A stretch of 64,000 bases of DNA from NCBI GenBank assembly GCA_017396085.1, contig JAFQNC010000029.1, positions 1-64,000 of the forward strand, read 5' to 3'. This stretch comes from Tidjanibacter sp. (lineage in GTDB: Bacteria > Bacteroidota > Bacteroidia > Bacteroidales > Rikenellaceae). The notes below the pieces were generated by a model, which was not told the DNA's origin, did not search any database, and saw nothing but the letters and a program-made list of their open reading frames with translations. How positions within the stretch are numbered: the first letter of the stretch is position 1; each line of letters starts with the position of its first letter. The position numbers and the translations under genes are program-made. Below, piece after piece: positions 6,742 to 14,991 of the stretch.

Positions 6742-6782
6742 CCCCACGGGAGGAGTGTTCTCACGAATGTCCGCCCGTGGGG
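6742..6782 (+). terminator. Rho-independent terminator of the barrel gene
   Basis: ccccacggg and cccgtgggg arms flank a 23-nt loop and are followed by TTTCTTCT. Confidence 0.7.
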
Positions 6783-6826
6783 TTTCTTCTACAAGTAACT
6801 TAATCGTAGTAGGCTTGTCGCCTGCG

Positions 6827-7231
6827 CTAATTCTCAATTTTATTCTTCTCCACCTGCTTGTTGAGCAACATCTCCACCACAAAGGAGATGATGAGGCCCA
6901 AGCCACAACCCAACACGAGGTACATCCACATATAGAAGTCGTCATAGTTGATGCCCAAGAGGTGGCACACGATGGCTGCAATGCCGAGTCCTGCCAGAGC
7001 GCAGCCCCAACGCAGAGCGGTGATTTTGTTGTCGGCAGCCCTCTTTTCGGGGGTTTTCAGCAGTTGCTGTGCCAACTCGGCAGAGGCTCCGTTGCGGATG
7101 AGTTCCATACGCAATTCGGTGTCGAGTTTGTCCTTTTTGATTTTTTTGCCGATGCCGAACACAATGGCAAGGAGTGGAATTGAGAGTGTTAAAACGATGG
7201 AGAATATACCCATCAAATCTGTTCCGTCCAT
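6827..7231 (-). CDS. DUF6249-like inner-membrane protein
   Basis: A 134-residue protein with one N-terminal membrane segment ('MGIFSIVLTLSIPLLAIVFGIG'), a charged cytoplasmic stretch ('KKIKKDKLDTELRMELIRNGASAELAQQLLK') and two C-terminal membrane segments ('WGCALAGLGIAAIVCHLLG' and 'WMYLVLGCGLGLIISFVVEMLL'). This layout is that of the DUF6249 family common in Bacteroidetes downstream of ECF sigma genes. It is the last gene of the sigma/anti-sigma operon, separated by 64 bp from the preceding gene. It may take part in the same envelope-sensing module; that is inference. Confidence 0.75.
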   Translation of the reverse strand: MDGTDLMGIFSIVLTLSIPLLAIVFGIGKKIKKDKLDTELRMELIRNGASAELAQQLLKTPEKRAADNKITALRWGCALAGLGIAAIVCHLLGINYDDFYMWMYLVLGCGLGLIISFVVEMLLNKQVEKNKIEN

Positions 7232-7295
7232 AGTAAACTTTATTTTTTTGGTTAAACATTTGTTTCATCCATAAGACCCGTGTGGCAGCCAATTA

Positions 7296-7619
7296 TTACA
7301 CCTTGTCGGCAGAAAAACCGGCCACGAGTTGCACCTCGGTAACAATGCCTGTGATGGCGACCACCGTGGCGGCAACCACACCCAAGGGCCCACCCAAGAG
7401 GGTGATGACCAAGTGGGCACACCCTGCGAAGGCAAGGAGTGAGATGGGCACGAAGAGTGCAAAGCCCACCATACGGAGCCACATACGGGCCGTGCGCCTA
7501 CGCTCGTTGCGCCTTACGGTCTGCACGATGCGGGCGTTCATCTGCTGCACCTGCTTCTCTCGGGCGAGGGCTTGGCCAATGAGCAGGTCAAACTGTTTGT
7601 CGTCAATCTTCTCCCTCAT
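7296..7619 (-). CDS. Putative membrane anti-sigma-like protein
   Basis: A 107-residue protein with an N-terminal cytoplasmic helical part ('MREKIDDKQFDLLIGQALAREKQVQQMNARIVQTVRRNERRR') and two membrane segments ('MVGFALFVPISLLAFAGCAHLVI', 'GVVAATVVAITGIVTEVQLVAGF'). Its start overlaps the 3' end of the ECF sigma gene by 17 nt, so it is translationally coupled to it. Short membrane proteins in this position usually bind and restrain the sigma factor. No zinc-binding anti-sigma motif (HxxxCxxC) is visible, so the assignment rests mainly on context. Confidence 0.65.
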   Translation of the reverse strand: MREKIDDKQFDLLIGQALAREKQVQQMNARIVQTVRRNERRRTARMWLRMVGFALFVPISLLAFAGCAHLVITLLGGPLGVVAATVVAITGIVTEVQLVAGFSADKV

Positions 7620-8136
7620 AATGTATCATTGTTTTTAGTTTCTGACGTATTCGGTGTAGGCGCACCAGCACGTTGCTTTCGGAGAGCCCTGTGCGGTGGG
7701 CGATGTCGGCAGTGCGCAATTTTTCCCAGTAGAAGAGTTCCACGATTTGTTGTTCCTCCGAGGGTAGTTGTTTTATGGCTTCGGAGAGTCGTGTGAGGAG
7801 TTCTTCCTTGTGCCAATCGTACTCCTCTTCGGCTCCGATGGAGCAGTCGTTGAGGGGCGTTGTGCGCCCACGGGTAGCCTTCTCCAAGAGGGTGAGTGCG
7901 GTGTTGTGGGCAATCATCTTCAGATAGGGTGCAATGCTCAACCCACCTCGCCACCTGTGCAGGTTTTCGTAGGCTTTGATGAAGGCCTGCTGTGTGGCCT
8001 CTTCGGCTATGGAGGTGTTGTGTGCGGTGGCCATAGCGGCCCGAAAGACCTCGGCGGAGTAGCGACCGACAATGAGCGAAAAGAGTTGCACCTCTCCCCG
8101 CTCCAATATGTGTGCTATGATTTGGCTGTCGGTCAT
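7603..8136 (-). CDS. ECF-family RNA polymerase sigma factor
   Basis: A 177-residue protein with both ECF regions. Sigma region 2 spans about 15-85 ('VGRYSAEVFRAAMATAHNTSIAEEATQQAFIKAYENLHRWRG...YLKMIAHNTAL'). Sigma region 4 spans about 115-165 ('LSEAIKQLPSEEQQIVELFYWEKLRTADIAHRTGLSESNVLVRLHRIRQKLK'). It directs core polymerase to an alternative promoter set, probably for envelope stress or nutrient response. It is first in a three-gene operon with a coupled putative anti-sigma and a DUF6249-like membrane protein. No TAnnTTTG box is evident upstream, consistent with autoregulation by its own promoter type (inference). Confidence 0.9.
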   Translation of the reverse strand: MTDSQIIAHILERGEVQLFSLIVGRYSAEVFRAAMATAHNTSIAEEATQQAFIKAYENLHRWRGGLSIAPYLKMIAHNTALTLLEKATRGRTTPLNDCSIGAEEEYDWHKEELLTRLSEAIKQLPSEEQQIVELFYWEKLRTADIAHRTGLSESNVLVRLHRIRQKLKTMIHYEGED

Positions 8137-8435
8137 TGTTGCGCTTTATGGTTGTTCTTTCTGACTATAAGACTCCGCCTCGGTCGGATTATTACAAGAT
8201 GAATGTGGAAATTTTGCCCGCCAAACTTTCCGGTGGCAAAAACCCTACCCGAGCCACCCAACCACCACTCCATATCCTGTCATCACTCCCTATCCTGCCA
8301 CTCCTGCCCTTCCTACCCATTCATCCACCACACTCCCATTCACCCACTCCCATTAAATCAATCCTCCCAACAAGCAACCACCCCTGCACCGAGTGGCGCA
8401 GGGGTGGTGTCCATAATATGCTCGCACGTGGGCGT
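8137..8435. other. 299-bp intergenic region
   Basis: Between the sigma gene start and the acyl-CoA synthetase end. It contains a C-rich low-complexity stretch (8262-8352, repeated ccacc/cccat words) and the synthetase terminator. No convincing open frame or RNA was seen. Confidence 0.6.
8378..8407 (-). terminator. Terminator of acyl-CoA synthetase
   Basis: ccacccctgc and gcaggggtgg form a 10-bp stem 29 bp past the stop codon; on the minus strand it is followed by a T-containing tract (ttgcttgttggg), so termination strength is moderate. Confidence 0.6.
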
Positions 8436-10325
8436 TTAGAACTTACCTACGTTGTAGTAGATGTCCTTACCCTCGGGAGTGTACATTGCATTCAGGCGGT
8501 CGGCAAAGTACTCCTCAACCTTACCACGAACAACCTTCATCGTTGAGTTGATGAGGTGGTTTTGCTCGGTGAAGGGCTCGTTCAGCAGCGCAAAGGTTGC
8601 GGGCAACCAACGCTCGGGGAACTGACCGGCATACTTACCGCCCCTCTTGTACTCGTTGAGGTCGGCCTGTACCAACTCAACAATCTTCCTCTGGCCCTCC
8701 TCGCTGTCAAGAGTCAGTTTGAGAGGAGCGAGTGCAGCCTTCATAGCCTCCTTGTTGGGCGAGATAAGCAGAGTGGTGTAGGGGTCTTGGTTGTTGTGCA
8801 GGATGGCGTGGTCAATGAACTTCGAGGTCGAAACGTAGGCCTCCTCAATGCCCTCGGGGCAATATTTCTCGCCATCGGCAGCAATCAGTAGGCTCTTGAA
8901 ACGGCCATATACATAGAGCAGACCGTTCTTCACGGCACCCATATCGCCGGTGTACAGCCAGCCGTCTTTCACGGTGTCGGCAGTCGATTTCTCGTTCTTC
9001 CAGTAGCCCATCATCACGTTCTCGCCTTTGCAGACCATCTCGCCCTTTTCACCTTCGGGGAGTTCGTTGCCATCGGCATCGCAAATCTTCATCTCGAAGG
9101 GCTTAACCATAACACCGCTTGAGCCAAACTCATACCTGCGGGGACCGTTGGAGGAGATTACGGGAGTGGCCTCGCTCAAACCATAGCCTTGGAACATAGG
9201 CATTCCCACAGCCATAAAGAATGTCTGCAACTCCTTGTCGAGCAGTGCACCACCGCCCACAAAGAACCTCAACTCGCCACCGAAGCCCTCGCGAACTTTC
9301 GAGAAGATGACCTTGTCGAACAACCACACCAAAGGTTTGCGCAGAGCACGCAGGCCCTTGCCACGCTCTTTGTCGCTGTTGCCGTTGTAGGCGATAGCGT
9401 TTTTGAGGCCCCAGTTGTAGAGTTTCTCCACGGTCTTACCTTTGGCCCTGATGCTGCTCTCGATGTTCTTCTTGAAGTTCTTGGCGAGCGTGGGTACCGA
9501 AAGGATGATGTGGGGTTTAATCTCGCGAATGTTGATGGGAATGTTTTTCAGAGTCTCCATACCGGTGCGACCGTTCTGTACGGTAGCCACCTGTGCGCCC
9601 TTGTGCATAAAGATGTAGAAGCCAACCACGTGTGCGAAGCAGTGGTCCAAGGGGAGGATGATGAGTGTGCGCCAAGTGTGGTCGATGTCCATCAGGGTTA
9701 GAGCCTGCTCAACGTTGGCGGTGTAGTTGCGGTGCGAAAGGCAAACGCCCTTGGGGTCTGCGGTGGTACCGCTGGTGTAGGTGATGGTTGCGAGGTCATC
9801 GTTCTGAATAGCCTGACCGATTTTGAGGAAGCCCTCTTTGTCCTCGGCGAGGAGTTCGCGACCGAGTGCGAGAACGCTCTCGAGCGACACCTCTTTGTCC
9901 TGATACTCGTCAATGGGGTCCAACACCACAACCTTCTCCACGAGGGGCAGGTCGGCGATGATGCGGCGTATTTTGGGGAGCTGGCCTTTTGAAACCACAA
10001 TCCACTTTGTGTCGGAGTGTTTCAGACGGAACATCAAGTCGTTGCTCTCCTCGAGTTTAATCGACAGGGGCACGTTGGCTGCGCCTGCATAGAACATTGC
10101 CAACTCCGAGATAATCCACATATTGCGGCCCTCGGAGAGCAGAGCCATATTGTCTTTGGGGGCTACGCCCAATTTTACGAAACCGGCACCAAGTTCATAC
10201 ACTTTGTCGCGCACCTGCGCATAGGTAGTGTCGGTCCACTCTTTGCCAATTTTCTCCTTCAAAAAGGTGTTGTTAGGGTAGTTTGCTACGGAGCCTTCAA
10301 AAAGGTCCACCAAAGTTTTCTTCAT
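8436..10325 (-). CDS. Long-chain fatty acid--CoA ligase (AMP-forming)
   Basis: A 629-residue member of the adenylate-forming (ANL) superfamily, of the AMP-dependent acyl-CoA synthetase branch. The AMP-binding P-loop 'ITYTSGTTADPKG' (about 179-191), the 'GYGLSEATP' adenine motif (about 380) and the hinge region 'GWLYTGDMG...GRFKSLLIAADGEKYCPEGIEE' are present. It activates fatty acids with ATP and CoA for lipid synthesis or beta-oxidation. Length is normal for the FadD15-like group found in Bacteroidetes. It is monocistronic, with its own promoter box and terminator. Chain-length preference cannot be read from sequence. Confidence 0.93.
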   Translation of the reverse strand: MKKTLVDLFEGSVANYPNNTFLKEKIGKEWTDTTYAQVRDKVYELGAGFVKLGVAPKDNMALLSEGRNMWIISELAMFYAGAANVPLSIKLEESNDLMFRLKHSDTKWIVVSKGQLPKIRRIIADLPLVEKVVVLDPIDEYQDKEVSLESVLALGRELLAEDKEGFLKIGQAIQNDDLATITYTSGTTADPKGVCLSHRNYTANVEQALTLMDIDHTWRTLIILPLDHCFAHVVGFYIFMHKGAQVATVQNGRTGMETLKNIPINIREIKPHIILSVPTLAKNFKKNIESSIRAKGKTVEKLYNWGLKNAIAYNGNSDKERGKGLRALRKPLVWLFDKVIFSKVREGFGGELRFFVGGGALLDKELQTFFMAVGMPMFQGYGLSEATPVISSNGPRRYEFGSSGVMVKPFEMKICDADGNELPEGEKGEMVCKGENVMMGYWKNEKSTADTVKDGWLYTGDMGAVKNGLLYVYGRFKSLLIAADGEKYCPEGIEEAYVSTSKFIDHAILHNNQDPYTTLLISPNKEAMKAALAPLKLTLDSEEGQRKIVELVQADLNEYKRGGKYAGQFPERWLPATFALLNEPFTEQNHLINSTMKVVRGKVEEYFADRLNAMYTPEGKDIYYNVGKF

Positions 10326-10369
10326 AAAAGGTTATTTTTTATTTAACTTAAATTTACACTTGTGGCACA

Positions 10370-10404
10370 CAAATATATAAAAATATTTTTAGTTTGTCCC
10401 CAAA
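10370..10404 (-). promoter_or_regulatory. Candidate promoter of acyl-CoA synthetase
   Basis: Minus-strand TATATTTG at plus 10370-10377; a TTTG at plus 10401-10404 gives a spacing of 23 bp, longer than the norm. Confidence 0.55.
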
Positions 10405-10419
10405 CCTTCCAAAATTCTT

Positions 10420-11073
10420 CTACTCGCCCCTTTCAATGGTCAATTCTTCCACACTAATCTTGGGCACGTAGTGGGTACCCTCGTCATCCCTCCAGTAGTT
10501 GTGCGACTCCTCGGGGCCAATCTTCACAAGCCTGATTTTCTCGTTGGGCTTGCCTATGGCAATTAGTAGCAGGGGCTCCAACTCCAACCCGAGCGACTGC
10601 TTGACGGCGGCCTTGTCGAAGGCTCCGATGCAGATGCCGCCGAGCCCAATCTCTACCGCTTGCAGGAGCATACTTTGGGCCGCAATGCCGAGGTCGATGT
10701 AGACATAGTGGTCGGGGTTGGGGGAGGTGGTGCAGACCACAATGAAGGCCCTCGGCTCCTCTCCTTCGTGGGGGAGGTGGTGGTTGGGAAGCGCACCACC
10801 GAGGCGGAAGTGTGGCAACACCTTGTGGGCCTCTTCGGAGGTTACGGGGCGGAAACGCAACACTTGTTGGTTGCGTGCCGAGGGCGTGCGTGTGTTCACC
10901 TCAATGATGCGGCGCAGCTGGTCGGCCCTCACCACAAAGGAGTTGTCGTAGCCCCTGTAACTACGGTTTTTGAGTAGTAACTTGCCGAGCGAGTGGGCAC
11001 CGCCTTTGGCTCCACCCTTGGAGGCCTGCGACTTGTAGTCCTCCATTTTCTTCTCCAAATAGTTGTCTGCCAT
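10420..11073 (-). CDS. Nitroreductase-family flavoprotein
   Basis: A 217-residue protein. Flavin-binding features of the family appear in order: 'RSYRGYDNSFVVRADQLRRIIEVNTRTPSARNQQ' (N-terminal FMN phosphate region), 'VYIDLGIAAQSMLLQAVEIGLGGICIGAFD' (the conserved dimer/FMN helix) and 'LLLIAIGKPNEKIRLV'. It would be a homodimeric NAD(P)H-dependent FMN oxidoreductase acting on nitro or quinone-like compounds; physiological substrate unknown. It has a Gly/Lys-rich N-terminal tail (about 1-30). The short-chain dehydrogenase lies 38 bp upstream on the same strand, so the two are probably one operon. Confidence 0.9.
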   Translation of the reverse strand: MADNYLEKKMEDYKSQASKGGAKGGAHSLGKLLLKNRSYRGYDNSFVVRADQLRRIIEVNTRTPSARNQQVLRFRPVTSEEAHKVLPHFRLGGALPNHHLPHEGEEPRAFIVVCTTSPNPDHYVYIDLGIAAQSMLLQAVEIGLGGICIGAFDKAAVKQSLGLELEPLLLIAIGKPNEKIRLVKIGPEESHNYWRDDEGTHYVPKISVEELTIERGE

Positions 11074-11111
11074 AAATATATGTCTACCGTCTACCGACTT
11101 TTTTTAATCCT

Positions 11112-11855
11112 TTATTTTACAAACGTGATGCGCTCCCAAAGTGGTCGAGGAACGAGGCTCCAAACCGCCACCACCAATTTGAAACGCCAATCTATTGTGC
11201 AAATGCGGCGATGGCGCTTGATGGCTCTGATGGCCACACGTGCAACCTTCTCGGGCGAGAGCACAATGGGGTACTTCTTGTCGGGGGTGAGTATGTCGGT
11301 TTGGGCATAACCCGGGCGTATGTCGGTGATGTGTAGCCTCACACCGTCCATACGTGCGTGTTGTGCGAGTGCGCTCAGGTAGTTGTTCTGCATCCTTTTG
11401 GTAGCAGAGTAGGCGGGGGCAATGCCCATACCTTTAATGCCCGATATGGAGGTAACGGCAGCGATGTGTCCTTTGCCACCGTGCGTGCGAAACCAATGGT
11501 AGGCGTGGTCAATGATGCTCACAAATCCCACCGTGTTTACCTCGGTGATGTGTCGCTCTTTTGCGGCATCCAATGCGGGGTTTTCAAAGCCTGCACCGGC
11601 AACGTGGAGCAGGATGTCCATACCGCCGATGCGCTCAATGAGTTGGTCGAGTGCAGCAGTTGCATCGGGTGCGGTTACGTCTAAGACTTGTGCCTCTATC
11701 GGCTCTGTGGCGATGCTCTTGTGCTCTTCGATGAATGAATTGAGCAGTTCGCTCCTGCGCCCTGCGATGCCAACCTTGTGGCCGGCCTTGACGAGTTGTG
11801 CTGCCATTTCGCGCCCCAAACCGGAGGTGGCTCCAACTACAATAATCTTTTTCAT
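11112..11855 (-). CDS. Short-chain dehydrogenase/reductase (SDR)
   Basis: A 247-residue Rossmann-fold oxidoreductase. The NAD(P) loop is 'VVGATSGLGREMA' (about 5-17, the TGxxxGxG equivalent), 'HVAGAG' (NNAG equivalent) follows at about 86, and the catalytic set is 'AVTSISGIKG...YSATKRMQNNY' with Ser, Tyr and Lys. 'DIRPGYAQTDI' matches the usual motif after the active site. It reduces or oxidises a hydroxyl/keto group of an unknown substrate. The gene is first in a probable operon with the nitroreductase and has a well-formed promoter. Confidence 0.92.
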   Translation of the reverse strand: MKKIIVVGATSGLGREMAAQLVKAGHKVGIAGRRSELLNSFIEEHKSIATEPIEAQVLDVTAPDATAALDQLIERIGGMDILLHVAGAGFENPALDAAKERHITEVNTVGFVSIIDHAYHWFRTHGGKGHIAAVTSISGIKGMGIAPAYSATKRMQNNYLSALAQHARMDGVRLHITDIRPGYAQTDILTPDKKYPIVLSPEKVARVAIRAIKRHRRICTIDWRFKLVVAVWSLVPRPLWERITFVK

Positions 11856-11927
11856 ATCGCTTTGGTGTATTAGTAGCGGTGTTTGTTCCCCACTCGGAGC
11901 GGAGCACTACGCTTGTTTACCATAGCA

Positions 11928-11959
11928 CAAACATAGTGAAATTTGTCGCCATTTCCAAA
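11928..11959 (-). promoter_or_regulatory. Promoter of the SDR-nitroreductase operon
   Basis: On the minus strand TTTG (plus 11956-11959), 20 bp, TATGTTTG (plus 11928-11935): a full Bacteroidetes match about 73 bp before the start codon. Confidence 0.75.
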
Positions 11960-12017
11960 AAACACTCCTTATCCTCCGTAACTTCCCTTTCTTGCCCTTT
12001 CTGCTCTTTCCCGCCCT

Positions 12018-12100
12018 TCCAGCGGCCCCGTGCACGTCCCCCTCTAAGTTAGAGGGGGTGCCCAAAGGGCGGGGGCGTCTGTTTTGGAAAGGGTATTAGG
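12018..12100. repeat. Dispersed G/C-rich intergenic repeat, copy 1
   Basis: Contains the palindrome ccccctctaagttagaggggg followed by a gggcgggggcgtctgttttg tail. An inverted copy of the tail lies at 15059-15080 and related palindromes at 15260-15307 and near 45650-45672. The rest of 11936-12222 shows no gene. Confidence 0.55.
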
Positions 12101-12222
12101 GCAACAAAGCGTAGAAAGAGCAAAAGCAATTACTAATTACCCTTTCTGCCCTTCGTGGGTTCGAGCCCAAATGAACATAAACAAAGAAAGGAGTCCCGTT
12201 TGGAACCCCTTTCTCCGTTTAG

Positions 12223-12325
12223 GGTGACCGATGGGGCTCGAGGGTGCTGATGCACCCTCGCGGGCTCTTTATTTACAACCCCCTAACCCCCTTGAAAGGG
12301 GGCACTTCGTGGGTTCGAGCCGTGG
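12223..12325 (-). repeat. 103-bp repeat A carrying a fragment of tRNA-His 3' end
   Basis: It begins with the last 19 nt of tRNA-His (as minus-strand sequence TCGAGCCCCATCGGTCACC), followed by a gagggtgc/gcaccctc hairpin, a cccctaacccccttgaaaggggg element and an inverted T-arm-like 'cgtgggttcgagcc'. It is identical to repeat B except for one base (ctcgcggg versus ctcacggg). Confidence 0.8.
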
Positions 12326-12373
12326 AGTGGGGCGAACAAAAAAGGAGTTCATTTCTGAACTCCTTTTCTCTGG

Positions 12374-12476
12374 GGTGACCGATGGGGCTCGAGGGTGCTG
12401 ATGCACCCTCACGGGCTCTTTATTTACAACCCCCTAACCCCCTTGAAAGGGGGCACTTCGTGGGTTCGAGCCGTGG
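12374..12476 (-). repeat. 103-bp repeat B carrying a fragment of tRNA-His 3' end
   Basis: Same unit as 12223-12325. Each copy, and the intact tRNA-His at 12529, is preceded on the plus strand by a ctcctttc-type terminator hairpin (12341-12367 for this one), so the terminator plus tRNA end has been copied as a block. Confidence 0.8.
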
Positions 12477-12492
12477 GTGGACATAAACAAAG

Positions 12493-12518
12493 AAAGGAGT
12501 CCCGTTTGGAACTCCTTT
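12493..12518 (-). terminator. Terminator of tRNA-His
   Basis: aaaggagt and actccttt arms around cccgtttgga, with minus-strand T-rich flank. Near-identical hairpins lie beside the tRNA fragments at about 12187-12214 and 12341-12367. Confidence 0.65.
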
Positions 12519-12528
12519 CTCCGTTTGG

Positions 12529-12602
12529 GGTGACCGATGGGGCTCGAACCCACGACCCTTGGAACCACAATCCAATGCTCTGCCAACTGAGCTACGGTCA
12601 CC
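12529..12602 (-). tRNA. tRNA-His (anticodon GTG)
   Basis: Complete minus-strand cloverleaf: acceptor GGTGACC/GGTCACC, D-arm AGCTCAGTTGGCAGAGC, anticodon stem TTGGA with loop TTGTGGT, T-arm GTGGGTTCGAGCCCC. The discriminator is C, as expected for tRNA-His. No promoter box was seen in the 59 bp upstream, so it is probably read through from rpsT. Confidence 0.95.
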
Positions 12603-12661
12603 ATTCAAAGCCTACGCCCCACACAGGGTAGCCACGCAGGCTTTTCTCTTTGTACGTAAGA

Positions 12662-12913
12662 CTACAAGTGGTTTACGTGAACCTGCAAGCCGCTCTTCAA
12701 GTTAGCTGCTTTGTTCTTGTGAATTACGTTTTTCTTTGCGAGTTTGTCCAACATAGCAGCAACCTTGGGCAGAAGAGCCTCGGCAGCAGCCTTGTCGGTG
12801 GTACCACGCAAAGCCTTCACCGCATTACGTGTGGTGCGGTGGTAGTACTTATTCTCCAACCTTCTTGTCTCGGTCTGGCGAATACGTTTCTTTGAAGACT
12901 TGTGATTTGCCAT
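12662..12913 (-). CDS. rpsT: 30S ribosomal protein S20
   Basis: An 83-residue basic protein starting '[33 protein letters not shown]', the canonical S20 opening, with the alanine/lysine-rich C-terminal helix '[30 protein letters not shown]'. S20 is a three-helix bundle that binds 16S rRNA early in small-subunit assembly. Length is at the normal value. It lies between tRNA-Glu (upstream) and tRNA-His (downstream) on the same strand and is likely co-transcribed with both from the promoter at 13096-13126. Confidence 0.97.
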   Translation of the reverse strand: MANHKSSKKRIRQTETRRLENKYYHRTTRNAVKALRGTTDKAAAEALLPKVAAMLDKLAKKNVIHKNKAANLKSGLQVHVNHL

Positions 12914-12948
12914 TGTTATTATTTTTTAAAATTTTTTGTTCTTTTTTG

Positions 12949-13020
12949 CAGCCCATAGCAGAGTCGAACTGCTCTTTCAAGAATGAAAATCTTGCGTCCT
13001 AACCGATAGACGAATGGGCC
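12949..13020 (-). tRNA. tRNA-Glu (anticodon TTC)
   Basis: Minus-strand cloverleaf with acceptor GGCCCAT closing on ATGGGCT (first pair G.T, usual for Bacteroidetes tRNA-Glu), D-arm TCTATCGGTTAGGA, anticodon stem CAAGA with loop TTTTCAT, T-arm AGCAGTTCGACTCTGCT. It is the first gene of the tRNA-Glu/rpsT/tRNA-His transcript. Confidence 0.95.
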
Positions 13021-13095
13021 CCGACACCTACTAAGTGGTGTTGCTCTATATTGAGTACCTGCAAGTTTGCTCTTTTGGGTACCTTTTTAGCGGTG

Positions 13096-13126
13096 CAAAG
13101 GTAACAATAAATTGGATATTTGCAAA
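13096..13126 (-). promoter_or_regulatory. Promoter of tRNA-Glu/rpsT/tRNA-His
   Basis: Minus-strand TTTG (plus 13123-13126), exactly 19 bp, TACCTTTG (plus 13096-13103). Confidence 0.85.
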
Positions 13127-13143
13127 CAAACCGCCCAACTTTT

Positions 13144-13929
13144 TTATTTTTTTAGCCTCACACCTCCGCGCTCTGCATCAAACTCAATCTGGGTGCTGTT
13201 GAAAAGTTGTTGCATTTGTCCGCTACCGATGAGCATTTCGGCCGTGCCGTGGTGGAACTTGCCGCCCTCAATCATCGCAATGGTGTCGCAAATCTCAATG
13301 GCGATGGAGAGGTCGTGGGTGGAGAAGATGATGCACTTACCCTCCTTGTGGGCCAACTTCTTCAGCAACAGGCAGACCTCATATTTGTTGGGCAGGTCGA
13401 GGAATGCCGTGGGCTCGTCAAGCAAAATGATGGGGGTGTCCTGCGCCAATGCTCTGGCAATCATCACCCTCTGCCTTTCGCCATCGCTCAGGCTATCCAT
13501 CGAAGCCTCCTCAAAGCCACTCATACCCACCAGTGCCAGCGACCTCCTTACGACCTCCTCGTCTTCCTGCGTGAGCCTTCCCACCCAGTTGGTGTAGGGG
13601 GCCCTGCCGAGCGACACCACATCCCACACGTGGAGGTTTTGCACCCTCACGTCTTCGGTCGAAACGAAGGCTATGCGTGCGGCTATCTCCTTGCGGGAGA
13701 GGGTGTTGATGTCCTCGCCTTGTATGGTTATGCGCCCACTTTGGGGCTTGGCAAGGGCGGCAATGGTGCGCAACAGAGTGCTCTTACCCGTACCGTTGCG
13801 CCCGATGAGTGCGGTGAGTTCGCCCCAGCCGAAGCCCACCGAGGCCTCGGCTACCAACACCCTGCTGCCATAGCCGAGTGTGAGGTGGTGCAACTCCACC
13901 GTGTTGATGCGTTCCATTGTCTGTTTCAT
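13144..13929 (-). CDS. ABC transporter ATP-binding protein, iron-siderophore/B12 type
   Basis: A 261-residue ABC ATPase of the FecE/BtuD family. The Walker A 'LIGRNGTGKSTLL' (about 37-49), the ABC signature 'LSDGERQRVMIARALAQ' (about 141-157), Walker B 'IILLDEPTAFLD' and the switch His 'IIFSTHD' are all present. It powers import of a siderophore, haem or cobamide through the permease encoded 27 bp upstream. The partner substrate-binding lipoprotein is at 15416. Substrate cannot be decided; no TonB receptor or riboswitch was seen next to the operon. Confidence 0.92.
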   Translation of the reverse strand: MKQTMERINTVELHHLTLGYGSRVLVAEASVGFGWGELTALIGRNGTGKSTLLRTIAALAKPQSGRITIQGEDINTLSRKEIAARIAFVSTEDVRVQNLHVWDVVSLGRAPYTNWVGRLTQEDEEVVRRSLALVGMSGFEEASMDSLSDGERQRVMIARALAQDTPIILLDEPTAFLDLPNKYEVCLLLKKLAHKEGKCIIFSTHDLSIAIEICDTIAMIEGGKFHHGTAEMLIGSGQMQQLFNSTQIEFDAERGGVRLKK

Positions 13930-13956
13930 ATTTCGGTAACCCTTGCTTGCTGTTTT

Positions 13957-14991
13957 CTACATCATTGTTTTGCGGTTGCGCACAATCACCACCACCACAA
14001 TCGGTATGCCCACCAGTGCCGACACGGTGTTTATGGGCAGGGTGAGGTCGCCTGCGGGCAGGGTGGAGGCCACATCGCACAGCAACATCATTGCTGCTCC
14101 GGTGAGCATCGTGGCCGGCACAAGCACCTTGTGGTCGGCCTCACGGAAGAGCATCCTCGCCACGTGGGGCACTGCAAGGCCAATGAAGCCAATGGGGCCA
14201 CAGTAGGCTGTGATGGTACCTGCGAGCAACACCGTAGTAAGTGTTACCCCAAGGCGTATGTGCTTAATATTTAGGCCCATAGTGCGGGCATAATTCTCGC
14301 CCAGCAGGAGTATGTTCAGGGGCTTGATGAGCAACACCGAGAGCACCAAACCTGCCACCACCACGGGCACAACTATGTTTAACTGTTGCAACGTAACGCC
14401 ACCCAGCGAGCCCATTGTCCACACCACATACGATTTGAGCGCACCCTCGGGCGAGAGGTACTGCATCACCTCCACGAGGGCCGAGGCGGCACTGCCGAAC
14501 ATCATACCGAGTATGAGCACCGTCATAATGTTCTTTATGCGTGTGGTTACGGCCATAACAATCACCATCACTCCTGCGGCTCCGAGCCACGCAGCACCTG
14601 CCACACCAATGTTTTGCACCACGGAGTTGGAGGTGGCAATGCCGAGCAGTGGCAGGCCGAGCAACATCAGGGCCACGCCCAGACTTGCGCCCGAACTCAC
14701 GCCCAACACATAGGGGCCGGCCAGAGGGTTGCGGAAGAGAGTCTGCATTTGTAGGCCCACCGAGGAGAGCGCAGCACCTGCCAGCAGAGCCATTATGGCC
14801 TTGGGTAGGCGGAAGTTGCGCACGATGGTGGCATAGACCTCCCCTTCGGCACCCTGCGTGGCTCCTCCAAAGAGGGCACTCCACACCTCGCCGAGAGGCA
14901 CAGCCACCGAGCCCACCACAAGGTCCACCACAAAGAGGACCACCGTGGCCACGGCCAACACCGCAAACAATATGTCGTTACGCCTTTTCAT
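13957..14991 (-). CDS. FecCD-family ABC permease
   Basis: A 344-residue polytopic protein with about ten membrane segments, of the FecCD/BtuC family. Family landmarks are 'RLPKAIMALLAGAALSSVGLQMQTLFRNPLAGPYVLGVSSGASLG' split across helices 2-3 and the cytoplasmic coupling segment 'GPIGFIGLAVPHVARML', which contacts the ATPase. The start 'MKRRNDILFAVLAVATVVLFVVDLVVG' is a single membrane segment. A short heptamer array (tctaacg) lies directly before the start codon. The gene lies between the binding-protein gene (424 bp upstream) and the ATPase gene. Confidence 0.93.
   Translation of the reverse strand: MKRRNDILFAVLAVATVVLFVVDLVVGSVAVPLGEVWSALFGGATQGAEGEVYATIVRNFRLPKAIMALLAGAALSSVGLQMQTLFRNPLAGPYVLGVSSGASLGVALMLLGLPLLGIATSNSVVQNIGVAGAAWLGAAGVMVIVMAVTTRIKNIMTVLILGMMFGSAASALVEVMQYLSPEGALKSYVVWTMGSLGGVTLQQLNIVVPVVVAGLVLSVLLIKPLNILLLGENYARTMGLNIKHIRLGVTLTTVLLAGTITAYCGPIGFIGLAVPHVARMLFREADHKVLVPATMLTGAAMMLLCDVASTLPAGDLTLPINTVSALVGIPIVVVVIVRNRKTMM

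Noticed and set aside
12223..12476. CRISPR or transposon for the 103-bp repeats
   Set aside because: Only two copies, no spacers, no transposase; better read as tRNA-end-containing repeats.
13207..14274. 355-codon plus-strand frame over the ABC ATPase/permease genes
   Set aside because: Antisense shadow; the minus-strand frames show all ABC motifs.
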